The notes under the pieces were generated by a model. The model made no database searches and was not told where the DNA came from. It saw only the letters and a list, made by a program, of their open reading frames with translations. A stretch of DNA of 64,000 bases from Beverwykella pulmonaria (lineage: Eukaryota; Ascomycota; Dothideomycetes; Pleosporales; Melanommataceae), in the NCBI GenBank assembly GCA_001599595.1, contig BCHH01000014.1:319587-383586 (forward strand), written 5' to 3'. Of this stretch, positions 1 through 11,015 are shown piece by piece. How positions within the stretch are numbered: the stretch's first letter is position 1; each line of letters begins with the position of its first letter. Made by a program: the position numbers and the translations under genes.

Positions 1-593
1 CTTCTTTGTAGTTAAGACTTTGAAGAGATAAGACGCTTGTCCTCTCCTTTATATATTGGATTAGCTTCTCTTCTAATATAATCCTACTCGTACAGTTAAT
101 CGATCTACCGTCTCGGCCTTTACTTTCGAACCATGCCTCACTCGTTACACGTTATTCTTAACCTTATCTTACATTGCACTCTGCTTGCGTCTGCTTGTCC
201 TTCCCTTAGCCTAAAAGACCTACATAACAACCTGACCACTAACAACTGAACTACGCTAGATTGTCTCCTCGACAAGAGGGTACTAAGCGATCACTCTGAG
301 TCATGCTTGTGGGTGCTGCTATAGCCTAGGGCGCAGGTCCTCCTGTCGAGAACGGCTACCGCAAACCACTTAGGACCAGTTTAGAAGAATTGGATACCCC
401 TTTAACATGAGTACGATCTTTGAGTTATTCTCTATTGAAAGGCATGTAAACAAACACCATTTCCATGAAAAATTCTGCTGAATCGAAATTCAGTTGGCTA
501 CTAGGGGTCTGGTTATCTTAAAGATTGGTAGCACGAAGGCCATCCTGACAAGACTATTGCAGAACCTCCAGGTATTTACTGCGTGCTCCATGA
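1..593. other. No gene seen; AT-rich lead-in
   Basis: This stretch has no long open frame and is fairly AT-rich with scattered TA-rich runs. I see no terminal repeats or transposase motifs. It may be decayed repeat DNA, but that is only an impression from composition. Confidence 0.4.
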
Positions 594-1073
594 ATGAGGG
601 ATCAGATGTTATTCTCATTGTTCTTGGTAGCAGCGACTGCATCTCATCCAAAGTCAGAGGTGGTGTCAAATTTTTCTATGACGCCAAGAAGCGTATGAAG
701 AGCCCGCTCGACTGAGTATCAGTAGCGAATGATGGCGTTACCGTAATTCTCTCGATGCTGCTCTCCTACGGAAATGTCACTCCTAACAACTATGTCAGAA
801 TAGTCAACGATAGATGCCGGGACATGGCACAGACCATATCGTTCCCAAGAGTGGAAAATATACATTGCAGAAATGCGCAACGGCTTTATCGTCCAGCCCG
901 ACGACTTCTGGAACGGGGGACGGACGCATCCAAATCCTGGCTGGCACGTGAAAATGGTGGCCCTTTAGGTATATGCGATCGTCAAGACGGAAAAGAACAT
1001 CATGAATCTAGTTGAGACTGGCAATCCAGTCACTGGGGGCCCATGCAGACCTAATATTGGACTTTTCGGTTGA
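594..1073 (+). pseudogene. Decayed coding remnant, possibly secreted protein
   Basis: One frame starts with an ATG at 594 followed by a hydrophobic, signal-like stretch (MLFSLFLVAATAS at its core). It is then broken by several stops, including TAG at 801-803 and TAG at 966-968. Between those stops, 804-965 reads open for 54 codons and contains EWKIYIAEMRNGF and PDDFWNGGRTHPNPGWHV, which look like real protein rather than random translation. The frame then runs on to a TGA at 1071-1073. I do not recognise the family. Multiple in-frame stops without an obvious intron suggest a decayed gene; point-mutation decay such as RIP is an inference. Confidence 0.35.
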
Positions 1074-1589
1074 CCCCATCGACGCAGAGAGGCAGTAGCT
1101 GGAAAGAGGGAATGCTCATCATCTCGCAGCAGCTAAAGAGAGAAAGCACATTAGATCAAATCATACTATAAACCGGTTGACAGCGACAGCCGGGTCGAAT
1201 ACCTGTGCCTGAGAAATGATGGGCAGGCGATGGATTTTTTAAATACCAAGTCCAGTAAGATAGTCGATATGAGTTGGATTAGAGGTTCTTAGGGTTGGAC
1301 TATGCTATTCATCGTTTTGTCCATTGGGTAGGGATGGAAGAGTCGACATCCTGCGGGTAGATAAATGTAAGGAACATTTTACCTTGACTCTTGAACTCTT
1401 TGATATTGAAGATTCAAGTTATTCCCTTGCTAACCTTACCTCTAGTTACCGGTGTTGTTAAAGTGTGGATCAATAATGGCCGCATCCCTAGTAGCGGCAG
1501 TGAGTTCAAGTGGGAGCTTAAGGAGGGTTCCTAGATGAAAAGCGCAGACCGCGGCGCTAACATTTACTTCAGGAAGGTGCTTAGGCTAA

Positions 1590-1889
1590 TCTGGCATCTA
1601 CGGGTCTGATGTGGCATCATGATACGCGTGGAAGGGTTTCGGAAACCAAGATGTCGTTACGGGTAATGATAGGATCCAAGATACGACCATGCACAACGCC
1701 AACAGTTTTGTTAGAATGATCTTGTACGAATGGGTCGAAAACAAGTACAATTGGTACGATGACAAATGCTTGAAGTCATGATGGGGCGCCACGAAGAGGC
1801 AAGCCGTGTTCAACGAGGAGCTGGCTGCCTGTGGTAGAAATGAACTGGCTACGGCCGTAATGAACATTGACATCTCTGAGAAGCACTAA
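1590..1889 (+). pseudogene. Decayed coding remnant, unknown family
   Basis: A 100-codon frame runs from 1590 to the TAA at 1887-1889 and is interrupted only by TGA at 1620-1622 and TGA at 1779-1781. The translated text is protein-like throughout, for example TTMHNANSFVRMILYEWVEN before the second stop and RQAVFNEELAACGRNELATA after it. TGA is one transition from CGA or TGG, as expected if a functional exon decayed by point mutation. I do not recognise the family, and I cannot say whether it belongs with the remnant at 594-1073. Confidence 0.4.
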
Positions 1890-2247
1890 TGGACTAAAAG
1901 TAACGTACACTACGAGATGGATCTATCAACCTTCCAACGCCCCTCGCACGAAAACGCAACAATCTCAGCCTCGGCTCGCTTAACCGCACCACTTCCGCAC
2001 GCCCTATAATCATATATTTGGGGGCCTACAAATCCTCATTCGTAATTCAGCTTCCTATAAAACCCTTCAGACGCAACAGTAGGGCGTTAGAATAATATGA
2101 AGGGCGTGTGTTAGATGCATATAGGAGCGCGTAGCTGCCACCCCAACATCAGCCGTCAAGTACCCCGCCATTCCGACCCCTGGCCACTAAGGACACACTT
2201 CAGAAACCAGAACCACGCGCCAGTCAACCGCAATTACAATAGCAAAA

Positions 2248-3046
2248 ATGGAGCCAATACTCTTTACACCCCGATTGAAATTGACGCTCGTTACGAAGGC
2301 AGAAAGAGGGAGCAAAGAGTTGGAGTGGTTGCATGAGATTCGTAGCGATGAGAAGTCAACGTGGTGGAGGTAAAGTGTTCTCCTTACTCTTTTCCACCGT
2401 GGCTTCGTTGGGTATTTCATCGCGGCTCTGAATTGGGATCTCTCGGACTTGGCTGTTTTTACGACTGACGTCCCCAAGCATCTACGGTCGCTCTAAGACC
2501 CTCGAAGACACCGAAAAGGTAGTAGCGGGGGTCCTTCCCACCCCTCAGTCATCCTCCCTCGAAGAAAAGAACTACAGAATCATGTACGCCGTGCACGAAA
2601 TCCTCGATTCTAGTGAGCAGGACCAAGAGCAAGCCAAAAACCCTACTCGCTTCATCGGCCTCATCACCTTGAAGTCCGTGGATGCAAACGGGCTTGCCTT
2701 ACCAGAACATCTAGTATTACCAGCAACGCCAGCGGCGTCGACTTTGACTGTCGAACTCGGATACCAGTACCTACCCACCGCATGGGGAAAAGGCTTTGCA
2801 ACAGAGGCGTTGAACTCTTTATTTACTGCCTGCAAGAGTCCTACCGCAAAATCCTTCTGGGCACCTTATGAGCATGTCTATGTCAGAGCAATCGTGAATG
2901 AGGGGAATCCGGCAAGCTTAAGGGTCATGGCAAAGACGGATATGAAAGAGAGAGGTGTTTATGATTGGACGGGGCGGATTTGGTTGGCCGGGGGGTGGAG
3001 AGAGAGGGACGGACTGCATATTTGGGGAATGGACCTGCTGGACTGA
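2248..3046 (+). CDS. GNAT-family N-acetyltransferase
   Basis: Two exons, 2248-2369 and 2479-3046, give 229 residues. The intron (2370-2478, donor GTAAAG, acceptor CCAAG) joins WW to SIYGRSKTLEDT in frame. The start ATG at 2248 opens MEPILFTPRLKLTLV, the usual beginning of fungal RimJ/RimL-type GNAT proteins (Acetyltransf_3). These transfer acetyl from acetyl-CoA to an amine on a small molecule or protein terminus. The motif-A region is recognisable at GYQYLPTAWGKGFATEAL, with the acetyl-CoA loop W-G-K-G-F-A, and the following VRAIVNEGNPASLRVMAK is the typical beta5-alpha4 segment ('N.aS..v..k.G'). No targeting signal is visible, so it is probably cytosolic. The substrate cannot be told from sequence. 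It stands alone between remnants and the aminotransferase gene. Confidence 0.82.
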
Positions 3047-4832
3047 GGAGGAATGAAATCAAGATTCATGATCTGTCACCGGAAGATCTATCTAGGAAGT
3101 GAAGTGATTTTGGCTGATAATGAGGTTTGCGGCGATAATTGGCGGAGAGCTAGTCCAGTCGTTCAATTAGAAATCATAGCACAATTGGTGGGAGGGCTCT
3201 TGGAGAGGGCGATATGTTGAAGTGTGGCTTGTGCTTGGAAGATGGATATAGATATCGTATTTCTTAAACTGGGTGTTATGTGTGATTAGAGACTTCTCCT
3301 GCCACCAGCTTCCCTTTCCTGAGTTGATGAATTCAATTGAAACCCGAAGTAATCTTGTAAGCAATTCATTATTTTTTGATACGAGACGAGTTGTACATCA
3401 GCATATGGAGTTGTACTTTTCGAGAGCGATACCAGCATCGCGCAGAGTTATGTCCGCGACCACTCATTTAGCCAGTCACTAGGATGTTGAGTGCATACGC
3501 TAGAGTCTGACTCTAGGTACTACACATCTTTTTTATCCAATGTTGTTCAGGAGATATATTCGTGTCGCATACTCCTACGTAGCTCAAAGAGATACTGTCC
3601 CTTAGAGGCATGAGTCTGGTCACTGCACTAGGTGTCAATTATAGCAATGGCGCGCCCAAATCACCAATAGAAATATAGATCAGAGTGCATCGGAGTCTAC
3701 TAAACCTCAGACAGATATTGTTAAGCTCATCCAGACTTCAAATGAGATTCCTATGTCCGCTAAATAGAACAACTTGGTTCTCCCGCTAATTGTACACGAT
3801 ACACTATTCCTTCTATCTCCCTTTCGGGCAATATTGATGCCAAGCGAAAGACTCGTATTTCAAAACTCGTGGAGAGACTTGTCACTTCACTTTTTGTTCA
3901 AATCTCGTAGCCGATGTTTTCTAATTCAATCAATTCTTAGCTGCATAACTTCATATCGCGGTCAACGTTGCAGCCCCGATCCTCACGCATGCATCTTGAC
4001 AGCATGAATTTTCCAAATCCCACGAACATCACAACTTCATGTTCACGTGCGCTGAGGCTTGGCGGATCTTATTCAAGACATTTCATCCTTTACTCCATGT
4101 CTCACTATTTCTCCTCGATACTTTCCGGTCGGGAATTAAGCAATACCCACGTGACCTACACGTAAACGCCATGCACGGGCCCACGCTAAAACTCCAACTC
4201 CGCCTCTTCGGACCTCAGGATTCAGCTGTCAGCACTGTCATTCTATCTTTATCTCGAAACGCAATCAAAGTTAAGGAGCTGACGTCCCGCTTCGCCCCAC
4301 GCACGACATCGCGTCTTGTCGCGGCTGCGATCCTGCCTTGCACACCCCTGCCATAGCCGCGGAGACGCAGGGGGCGGAACTCCCACAGCGGAAATTCTTA
4401 GCCCGCCCAGTGTCCACCTATGACTAAGGTGGGGCGTAAAACGAGGTGTAAGCTGAGTGTAGCACCAGTCCCTTGCGGCAGGGTATTCTCCAACCCGAGA
4501 ATGGGCCCTGAAGACGTCGATGGGATTTGCTGCCCCTGGAGGCTGAGTACCTATGGTCGCAGTGGTCGGATCTTATGTGGACTGTTGGTCCCCATTTGGA
4601 ATCGCTGCGAAATGTACACGGGATTGTAAAAGGTTGGGAGGCGAGAGGGTTGGCTTTTATGAAGTGCTGCCCGCCGGCATTGAGAGTTTCTGTATTTCAA
4701 ACTCGGTACTTCTGCTTCTCTTATACTCTCTTACTTTTAAAGTTTTAGCATTCTTTACGCCGCGTAACTGTTCATTTCCAAAATCCTCACTCTCTTCCTT
4801 CTCTTTCTCGATTCAGCCATTCAACCGCCAAC
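3047..4832. other. Intergenic; no gene seen
   Basis: About 1.8 kb with only short scattered frames and no recognisable protein. The last 100 bp before the aminotransferase ATG are rich in C and T (CTCACTCTCTTCC and similar), a common fungal core-promoter feature. Confidence 0.5.
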
Positions 4833-6074
4833 ATGGTGTTCCCTCCCGCTCCTCTCGATACTATCAACTGGAACCAGCTCGGTCTGTCCATCCAAGACAA
4901 TGTCAATGGCCACGTCGAATCCACCTACTCCATCACAACCGGGGAATGGAGCGAGCCCAAATTCGTGCAAGATCCCTACCTACGCATCCACGGTCTTGCA
5001 CCTGCTCTCAACTATGGCCAGCAAGCGTACGAAGGCATGAAAGCGCACCGGGGCCCCGACGGCAACATCATCATGTTCCGACCCACCGCGCACGCAGACC
5101 GTCTTGCCGTCTCTGCAAGCTACGTCTCCATTCCGGAAATCCCACAAGAGCACTTCATCAAGTGCACAAAACTCGCCGTTGCAAGAAACGCGGAATGGGT
5201 TGCGCCTCACAGTAGTGAAGCATTGATGTACATCCGGCCACTTGTGTTCGGCTCCAGCGGCCACCTTTCTCTCACCGCGCCGATGGAATACACTTTTGCG
5301 GTGTACGTCCAGCCCGGAACCACATACCACGGTGTACAGCCCCTCCCCGCTTGCGTGGTCGAGGACTTCGACCGTGCTGCACCACGAGGAACTGGCGGCG
5401 CAAAAGTCGGCGGTAACTATGCGCCAGTGATCCGACACACGGACAAGGCGCGCGCCCAGGGCTTCCACGTCACCCTTCACTTGGACGCACAGACACGGAC
5501 GTGCGTTGAAGAGTTCTCAACATCCGGCTTCATCGGCATTAAGAAGGTTGGGGAAAGCGTCATCGTCGTCGTCCCCGACAGCAAGAACATCGTGCAGAGC
5601 ATAACTTCAGACTCGTGCTTAGCGCTCGCGGAGAGCTTCGGCTGGAAGGTCGAGCGCCGCGAGATTCCATGGAGCGAGTGCAAATTCTTTGACGAGGTGA
5701 TTGCTGTGGGGACGGCGGCGAGCTTGTTACCGATTAGGCTGTTAGCTAGGCCGTCGACAGGGGAGAAATTTGTGTATGGTGAGACAACGGGCGAGTGCAC
5801 GTTGAGGCTCGGCACCGCGATGAGGAATATTATGAGGGGGAAGGTGGAGGATACGTTTGGATGGGTGGAGATGGTTAAGGAGGAAGACTTGCTGATGGAG
5901 GACATTGGTAAGAAGGCCGAAGAGCCAGAGATCGTGAATGGAGTCAACGGCGAGCTCAGTGGTGTAGCACATGTGAACGATATCAAGGCGGAAGATGAGC
6001 CATACATCAACGGCAATAGTGTTGAGGCTGAAAATGGAGTCGTGGCTCCAGCCATGGTCGAAGTCAAGGCGTAA
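4833..6074 (+). CDS. Branched-chain aminotransferase-like enzyme (fold-type IV PLP)
   Basis: A single exon of 413 residues. This fold-type IV PLP enzyme moves the amino group between a branched-chain amino acid and 2-oxoglutarate or a related keto acid. Family hallmarks are LNYGQQAYEGMKAHR (60-73), the PLP-binding lysine K191 in GGAKVGGNYAP, and the E-x-S-T segment VEEFSTSGFIGI (about 225-236). There is no obvious mitochondrial presequence, unlike primary-metabolism BAT1. The first 350 residues cover the normal domain. The last 60 or so are an acidic, low-complexity tail (EEPEIVNGVNG, VKA end) not usual in the family. In fungi such intronless paralogues (ToxF/atnJ type) often sit in specialised-metabolism clusters. 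A role with the regulator, thioesterase and P450 downstream is inferred from position only. Confidence 0.85.
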   Translation: MVFPPAPLDTINWNQLGLSIQDNVNGHVESTYSITTGEWSEPKFVQDPYLRIHGLAPALNYGQQAYEGMKAHRGPDGNIIMFRPTAHADRLAVSASYVSIPEIPQEHFIKCTKLAVARNAEWVAPHSSEALMYIRPLVFGSSGHLSLTAPMEYTFAVYVQPGTTYHGVQPLPACVVEDFDRAAPRGTGGAKVGGNYAPVIRHTDKARAQGFHVTLHLDAQTRTCVEEFSTSGFIGIKKVGESVIVVVPDSKNIVQSITSDSCLALAESFGWKVERREIPWSECKFFDEVIAVGTAASLLPIRLLARPSTGEKFVYGETTGECTLRLGTAMRNIMRGKVEDTFGWVEMVKEEDLLMEDIGKKAEEPEIVNGVNGELSGVAHVNDIKAEDEPYINGNSVEAENGVVAPAMVEVKA

Positions 6075-9000
6075 TGGATGTAATGGGATAGCATAATTTA
6101 GGAGTTGTGTATTTTGTGTAGACATATGGCATATCAAAATTTAGTTCCATTATTCAAAATCTTCTTCTGTTTCATAGGGCTAAATGTCTTGTCTTTCTCC
6201 TGTGCTATGCGTGCACTTTGTACACCCAAGGTCGGACTTTTCGACATGCACAAAGTCTTCCCACTCAACAGCCTGTAGCGGGGCATGGAGTACTTGGTTG
6301 CACGCCGTATCGTTTAAATTGCAAGTACGAATAGAGGAATCTACTCAAGTAGTCTTCTTCCGCGTCAGGTACCTGTGCGAAATGCACGTTCGCTCTTTCG
6401 CCTCTCACTACGGAGTGGGGCCTGCATGTCTCCTTAGGCGGGCATGATATACCTAGGTTTTACTCACCTTCTTGCTAATTCTCGCCCCGTCCTCTGCCAT
6501 TGGGAGCTCTTCCCCGATATTAGTTCGAGACATTATGCTCTACCTTCCAGATCAATACGATGAGTAAACAGATTTACCGAAACCTGGATTCTTAGCTTCT
6601 TATTTTATCACTCATCAAGTCTATTAGGAATGTGCCACACCAAAAGAGGCAGAATTCATCAGGAGATTCAGAGCTCGTATAACCCACATTCCACAATAGG
6701 TCTCAAATAAGTCTCACAATGTGGAACATCTACCTTTGTTCGTCAACAGCTCTGACATCCAGCTTCCCATGCCAAAGCACCTCTGTCATCAAATGCCCCC
6801 TGTCGGCGACCTCTTACTGGTGATGAAGAAGGTCACATGGAGACTAACTAACTAGCACGACACGCAGCAGGGATCTCAATTCCCGTACCTCAGGAACAGA
6901 GACTGGGTCTCTATGTCTTGGTTTTCTCTGTGTGTACTGCGGCTTGGATCTTCAACGCTACTTGCGCTGAACAACTCGAGCCGTCACACAATGCGGCTGC
7001 AATGTAGCAGTGATATCTCGGCCTTCCCTTAGCTACTAAGAACAGCCCTTGATAGGTCTCCCTTTGCATAGCCTAAAATAGGCAAAGAGTCTGTTGGCGT
7101 TTTACCAACCGCAGACTTATAAAAATAGTCCTAGGTGTCGAGTTGAAAGAAATGCTTAGCTAGAGCGACCAGGCAGACTTCTCTCACGAGTTCAAGTTAT
7201 TTTGAGAGTCAAACTGTAAATTCAGACCTGTCTTTGTAACGACGCTAAACATTGAGCTGAATGCATGTTTAGCGAATGGTGGTGCTGTCTTCTTCAGCTG
7301 TGAACCTAGACGGATGTGGCTAGAGCTGGGTATTTCTTTTGTTAGAGCTGTGCTTAACAGGCCATCCATCTGTGTTGTTCGATCAAATGTGATGATATTA
7401 TTTGCCTTAAAAATGGTGGGTGGGCATCGTGCTCGTGACGTCAGCTTCGTGCACCCATGCCTGCAGTACCACCTAGTTTTTCAAACAGACCGCTTCTTCG
7501 TATTTTCAGCCGAATTTGGTCTATGCATTTGCCTCGCCGTTTATTCTGTGATGACGCGCAGCTTGAGATGTTGATGGTTGGATTTTGATAGTGGCGAAGT
7601 GAGCTCCAGACGCCACCACGGTTCACTAATCTCTAGCCACAGGCGTCAGCAAGCCCAGCTTACTATGATGACTCTACGAGTACCTCGCCACGCACCCGCA
7701 TCCGCGTCGATCTACGAGCCGATTGTACATGTGCATGGGGCGTAGCAGTGATCTACAGACTGGCGCTCGCTTATTGCTATGAAATGGCTGAACGTTGTAG
7801 CGACTACATTGATGATTCGGATAGGTGAACGTGGGCAGCGGTTGCGCGATGGGGCGCTAGCAGTGAGGTAGAGTGGAAAGGGCGTATTGCGACACAGAGA
7901 TAGGTCAACTACGTGGAGTGCGCACTTCTTTGGACATGCGGATGTTAGTAATAAATAAAGCTCTCTTCGCAATGCGCCGCATTTAATATAATTTTAATAA
8001 ATGAATAGGAAATAATGGGGTCCTGAGAGAGGAGTACTACACTCCGCGTTCTAAATCAGTGAGGTGGCAATGTTTCCGTCTCAGCGGGGGCAGACGGACT
8101 TGTTTACCACTGCACATTGTTTCGAGGAACGTTTCACACATCCGACGACATGTGGGGCAGAGGGTCTGAGAAAAGAAGCTGTATCCTCAGTAGTCATTGC
8201 CTAATGGGAGGATGAATTGCGAAGCAAGAGAGCCTCCAGTTCACACACCATCGCAAAGCACTTCATCGCTCTTACGCCTCAGTTCACAAGTCAGTACTAT
8301 CTATACGGCCTCCTCCCAGGAACCAAACATAAAATTCAAACGAAGTCAAGGGATTTGATTAGATGGGCGAAGGAAAACGCCGTTGCGAAACATGATACAC
8401 GTCCTATCTACCTGCGCCGCCTCACTCTCCATATACACCTATATTCAACGGAATCAGCCCCTGTCAAGATCCCAATCCGTCCGGAGATGAGCATAGAACG
8501 GAGTGGCGACTCCTCAGTAGGCGGAACGATGTGCAAAGTGGAGAAGGAGTATGGATGCGTCACTTGCACTGCCGGATTAGAAAGTCGCAGAGGCAGATAT
8601 AGTATGTAGATATATGGATATGAATGAATATGCAAATATCTATATAGAGAAGCAGGTACTATGCAACCGGTCTTCCATGCAAATGCAAACACAGCCATCT
8701 ATCATTTTAAACAAACGAAACGAAATGAATGTGGACCAAAACAAAACGCTCATATGCAACGCTAGAATGCAGCAAATATAACAAGACCGTCCTCCTAAAT
8801 TACCAGATAACGCCGTACCATTTCCCAGTCATGGTAACATGCAATGATGCAAATGTGCAAATGCTAATCTATGGGTATAGGTAGAAGTAAAGAAAGAAGT
8901 CATCAACCGACCAGAACGACCAATAGCTGCAAGAAGAGAAGGTATAATATGTGCAATAGAAGAGATGAAAGGAAGAGACAGGATCACGCGTGTCTCAAAA

Positions 9001-9221
9001 AGGCCGTCGCCACATAGCAACTGGGCCACCTTTGCAGGATCCGCGTTTCAGAACAGAACGCGGTGAGCCTTACGGAGGAGCTCCGTCCGTGAGGGTGGGT
9101 ATATAGAAGTTAGGTCTGCCGGTTTTTAGGAAAAGATAATCGACTCGAACCGCTTCCGCGCTACGAAGCGACGGCCGCCAGAATCGAAAAGAGAAAGAGA
9201 AAGAGGAAAAGATGAAGAAGT
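6075..9221. other. Long intergenic region; no gene seen
   Basis: About 3.1 kb without a supported gene. The longest frames (around 8217-8609 forward and 8408-8698 reverse) overlap on opposite strands, start from non-ATG codons and show no family features. The region is moderately AT-rich and may contain old repeat DNA, but no terminal repeats were found by eye. Confidence 0.45.
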
Positions 9222-11015
9222 TCAACCAAGACATAAGAGACGGTTCGCAGGAATTGCAGAGGTGCTGCTACTGGGCATCAGCATCTCATCCCACCAGCCA
9301 TCGCGGCGCTGCTGTGTAGCGTCCTGGTTCGCGAGCCAGATTCGCAAACCAGATACACGCTTAAGCACAGCAGGGAGCGTGTTCTTGTCGCCCTCTCGAA
9401 TCGGGACCACGCGCTGGTAGAGACGATCGCGCTTCTCCGAGTTTGCAGTCACGGCAGCGATGAAGAGCGGCCAGACAGGGTAGATGGCGGTGTAAAGGTG
9501 GCCCTTGACGGGAATGGAGAGAAGGACCTGGGTGAGCGCGTCGTTGAGCTCCATCACAGCGGGGCTAAAGCGAGTGAACCCGTACAGGCGGCACTGCAAG
9601 TAGATGAGTGCGGCAAGACGGAAGGCTTCGGCGGTAGCGAGCAGGACTTCCTGGGCGGGGCCTTGGAGTTCGCTCGTCCACTGTCGGAGGTTCTGGAGCT
9701 GAGTCTCTTGCAATTGCGCGTACATTGCCTTGTGCGAGCTGGCGGAGTTATTGGTGTCGGATGCGAGAGAGGTGATGGAAGAGATGAGGAAAAGAAGCTG
9801 AGGTGAGAGACCAGTAATGCCGCAGATTTTCTGGGCCTCAGCGGGAGGTGTGCCCTCGTACCAGGTCTTGGTCTCTAGAGAGTGGAGCGCCGTGTTCTGG
9901 AGTGTAAAGGAGTCTTGCGCTGTGCGAGCGAGAACGAGTTGTGTGCGCATGAAAAGAGCGGGATCGGAGTTCGGGTTGATGAACTCGGTGGGGATTGCGT
10001 CGAAGACGTTGGCGTGGAGAGACCAGCACAGGCTCGATTCGTCCGCGTTGCTAACCGCATCGTGGTGCATCAGAAGCATGCTGGTGGCGAGAGCAGCATC
10101 GAGGTTCTCGCCGCTGCTGATCTGCCTCAGTAGCGCCTGAAGGGCTTGAGTGGAGTAGTAGAGCTCGGCTTGGTGGTATCGCTCCTTGTCAAGGTGGAGG
10201 TACTCGCCAATGTAGGACGCGCTCAGGCTGAGGATTGCATATCGCGTGCTCAGACTTGTCTCTGCGATCTGCAGAAGGTTGAGGTATGTGTTCGAGCTGC
10301 CAGTCGCTAATGTGCGCCCAGGGCAGATGCCGTTGATGTAGAAGTCCATGAGAAGCTGCTCCATATCTCCACCCCAGACACCGCTGTTAGGAACATACTT
10401 GACCAGGCCAATGTAGCCGGTCTCTTGAGAAGCAGTGCTGTCAAGGGAGTGCACTGATGGGGAAGTGAAGGGACTGCTAGAAGTGGCGCGAAGAGCATCC
10501 ATATCAGCCATGGGTGAGTCGACTACGTACGTTAGCATCAGTGTTGACAATCGTTATACTCGAGACCAACCTTTGGTGCCAGTAAGGTCGGACAGTTCGC
10601 ACAGGAAATCCTGGCAGGCATCTGCCTTTGACCTTTGAATGTGTCGGATACGTTGCACGACGAGAGTGACCGCGCCGGTGTCCTGGATGAGAGCAGAATA
10701 GGCCTTCTGTGTCTGTAGTGCGACCTTGAACTTCTCGAATTGCTTGCCGTTGAGCTCGCCCAACCGCCAATACAGCTGTCCGAGAACCTCTAGTAGTACA
10801 ACACCTGGCCCTTCTGTAATCATCCATTGCCGAATCACCAACAGGTTGCGTCTACTGTTTCTCTGGTTCCCTTCCGTTGGTAGGTCAACGACTCTTGCTA
10901 ATAGGCGGTCGATGTGTGTGCAGTCCAAGCATGAGAAGTCTGGCGACATGGAAAGATGCTGGAGAGCATCGTTTGCGGCCTCGAGGGCCTTCGTGAGCCG
11001 TCTGTCTGCGTCCAT
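9222..11015 (-). CDS. Fungal-specific transcription factor domain protein without zinc cluster
   Basis: Two exons, 11015-10571 and 10522-9222, encode 581 residues. The 48-bp intron (10523-10570) has a GCTAAC branch site and ends ACGTAG. From about residue 204 to the end the protein matches the fungal_trans_2 regulatory domain: MDFYINGICPGRTL, YAILSLSASYIGEYLHL, then helical repeats with AEAFRLAALIYLQCRLYG. This domain normally follows an N-terminal Zn2Cys6 binuclear cluster. Here the first 150 residues have only a few scattered cysteines (FSCLDCTH) and no C-x2-C-x6-C pattern, and none appears in the frames just upstream. It may therefore act without binding DNA itself, or an upstream exon is missing. 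Its place between the aminotransferase and thioesterase genes would suit a pathway regulator (inference). Confidence 0.72.

Noticed and set aside
8217..8609. Forward frame of 130 codons in the long intergenic region.
   Set aside because: It starts from a non-ATG codon, is matched by a long frame on the other strand, and its composition is not protein-like.
9121..9180. A GGTTCGAGTC-like box on the reverse strand suggesting a tRNA T arm.
   Set aside because: The flanking bases do not pair into a 5-bp T stem and no acceptor or anticodon arm can be drawn.
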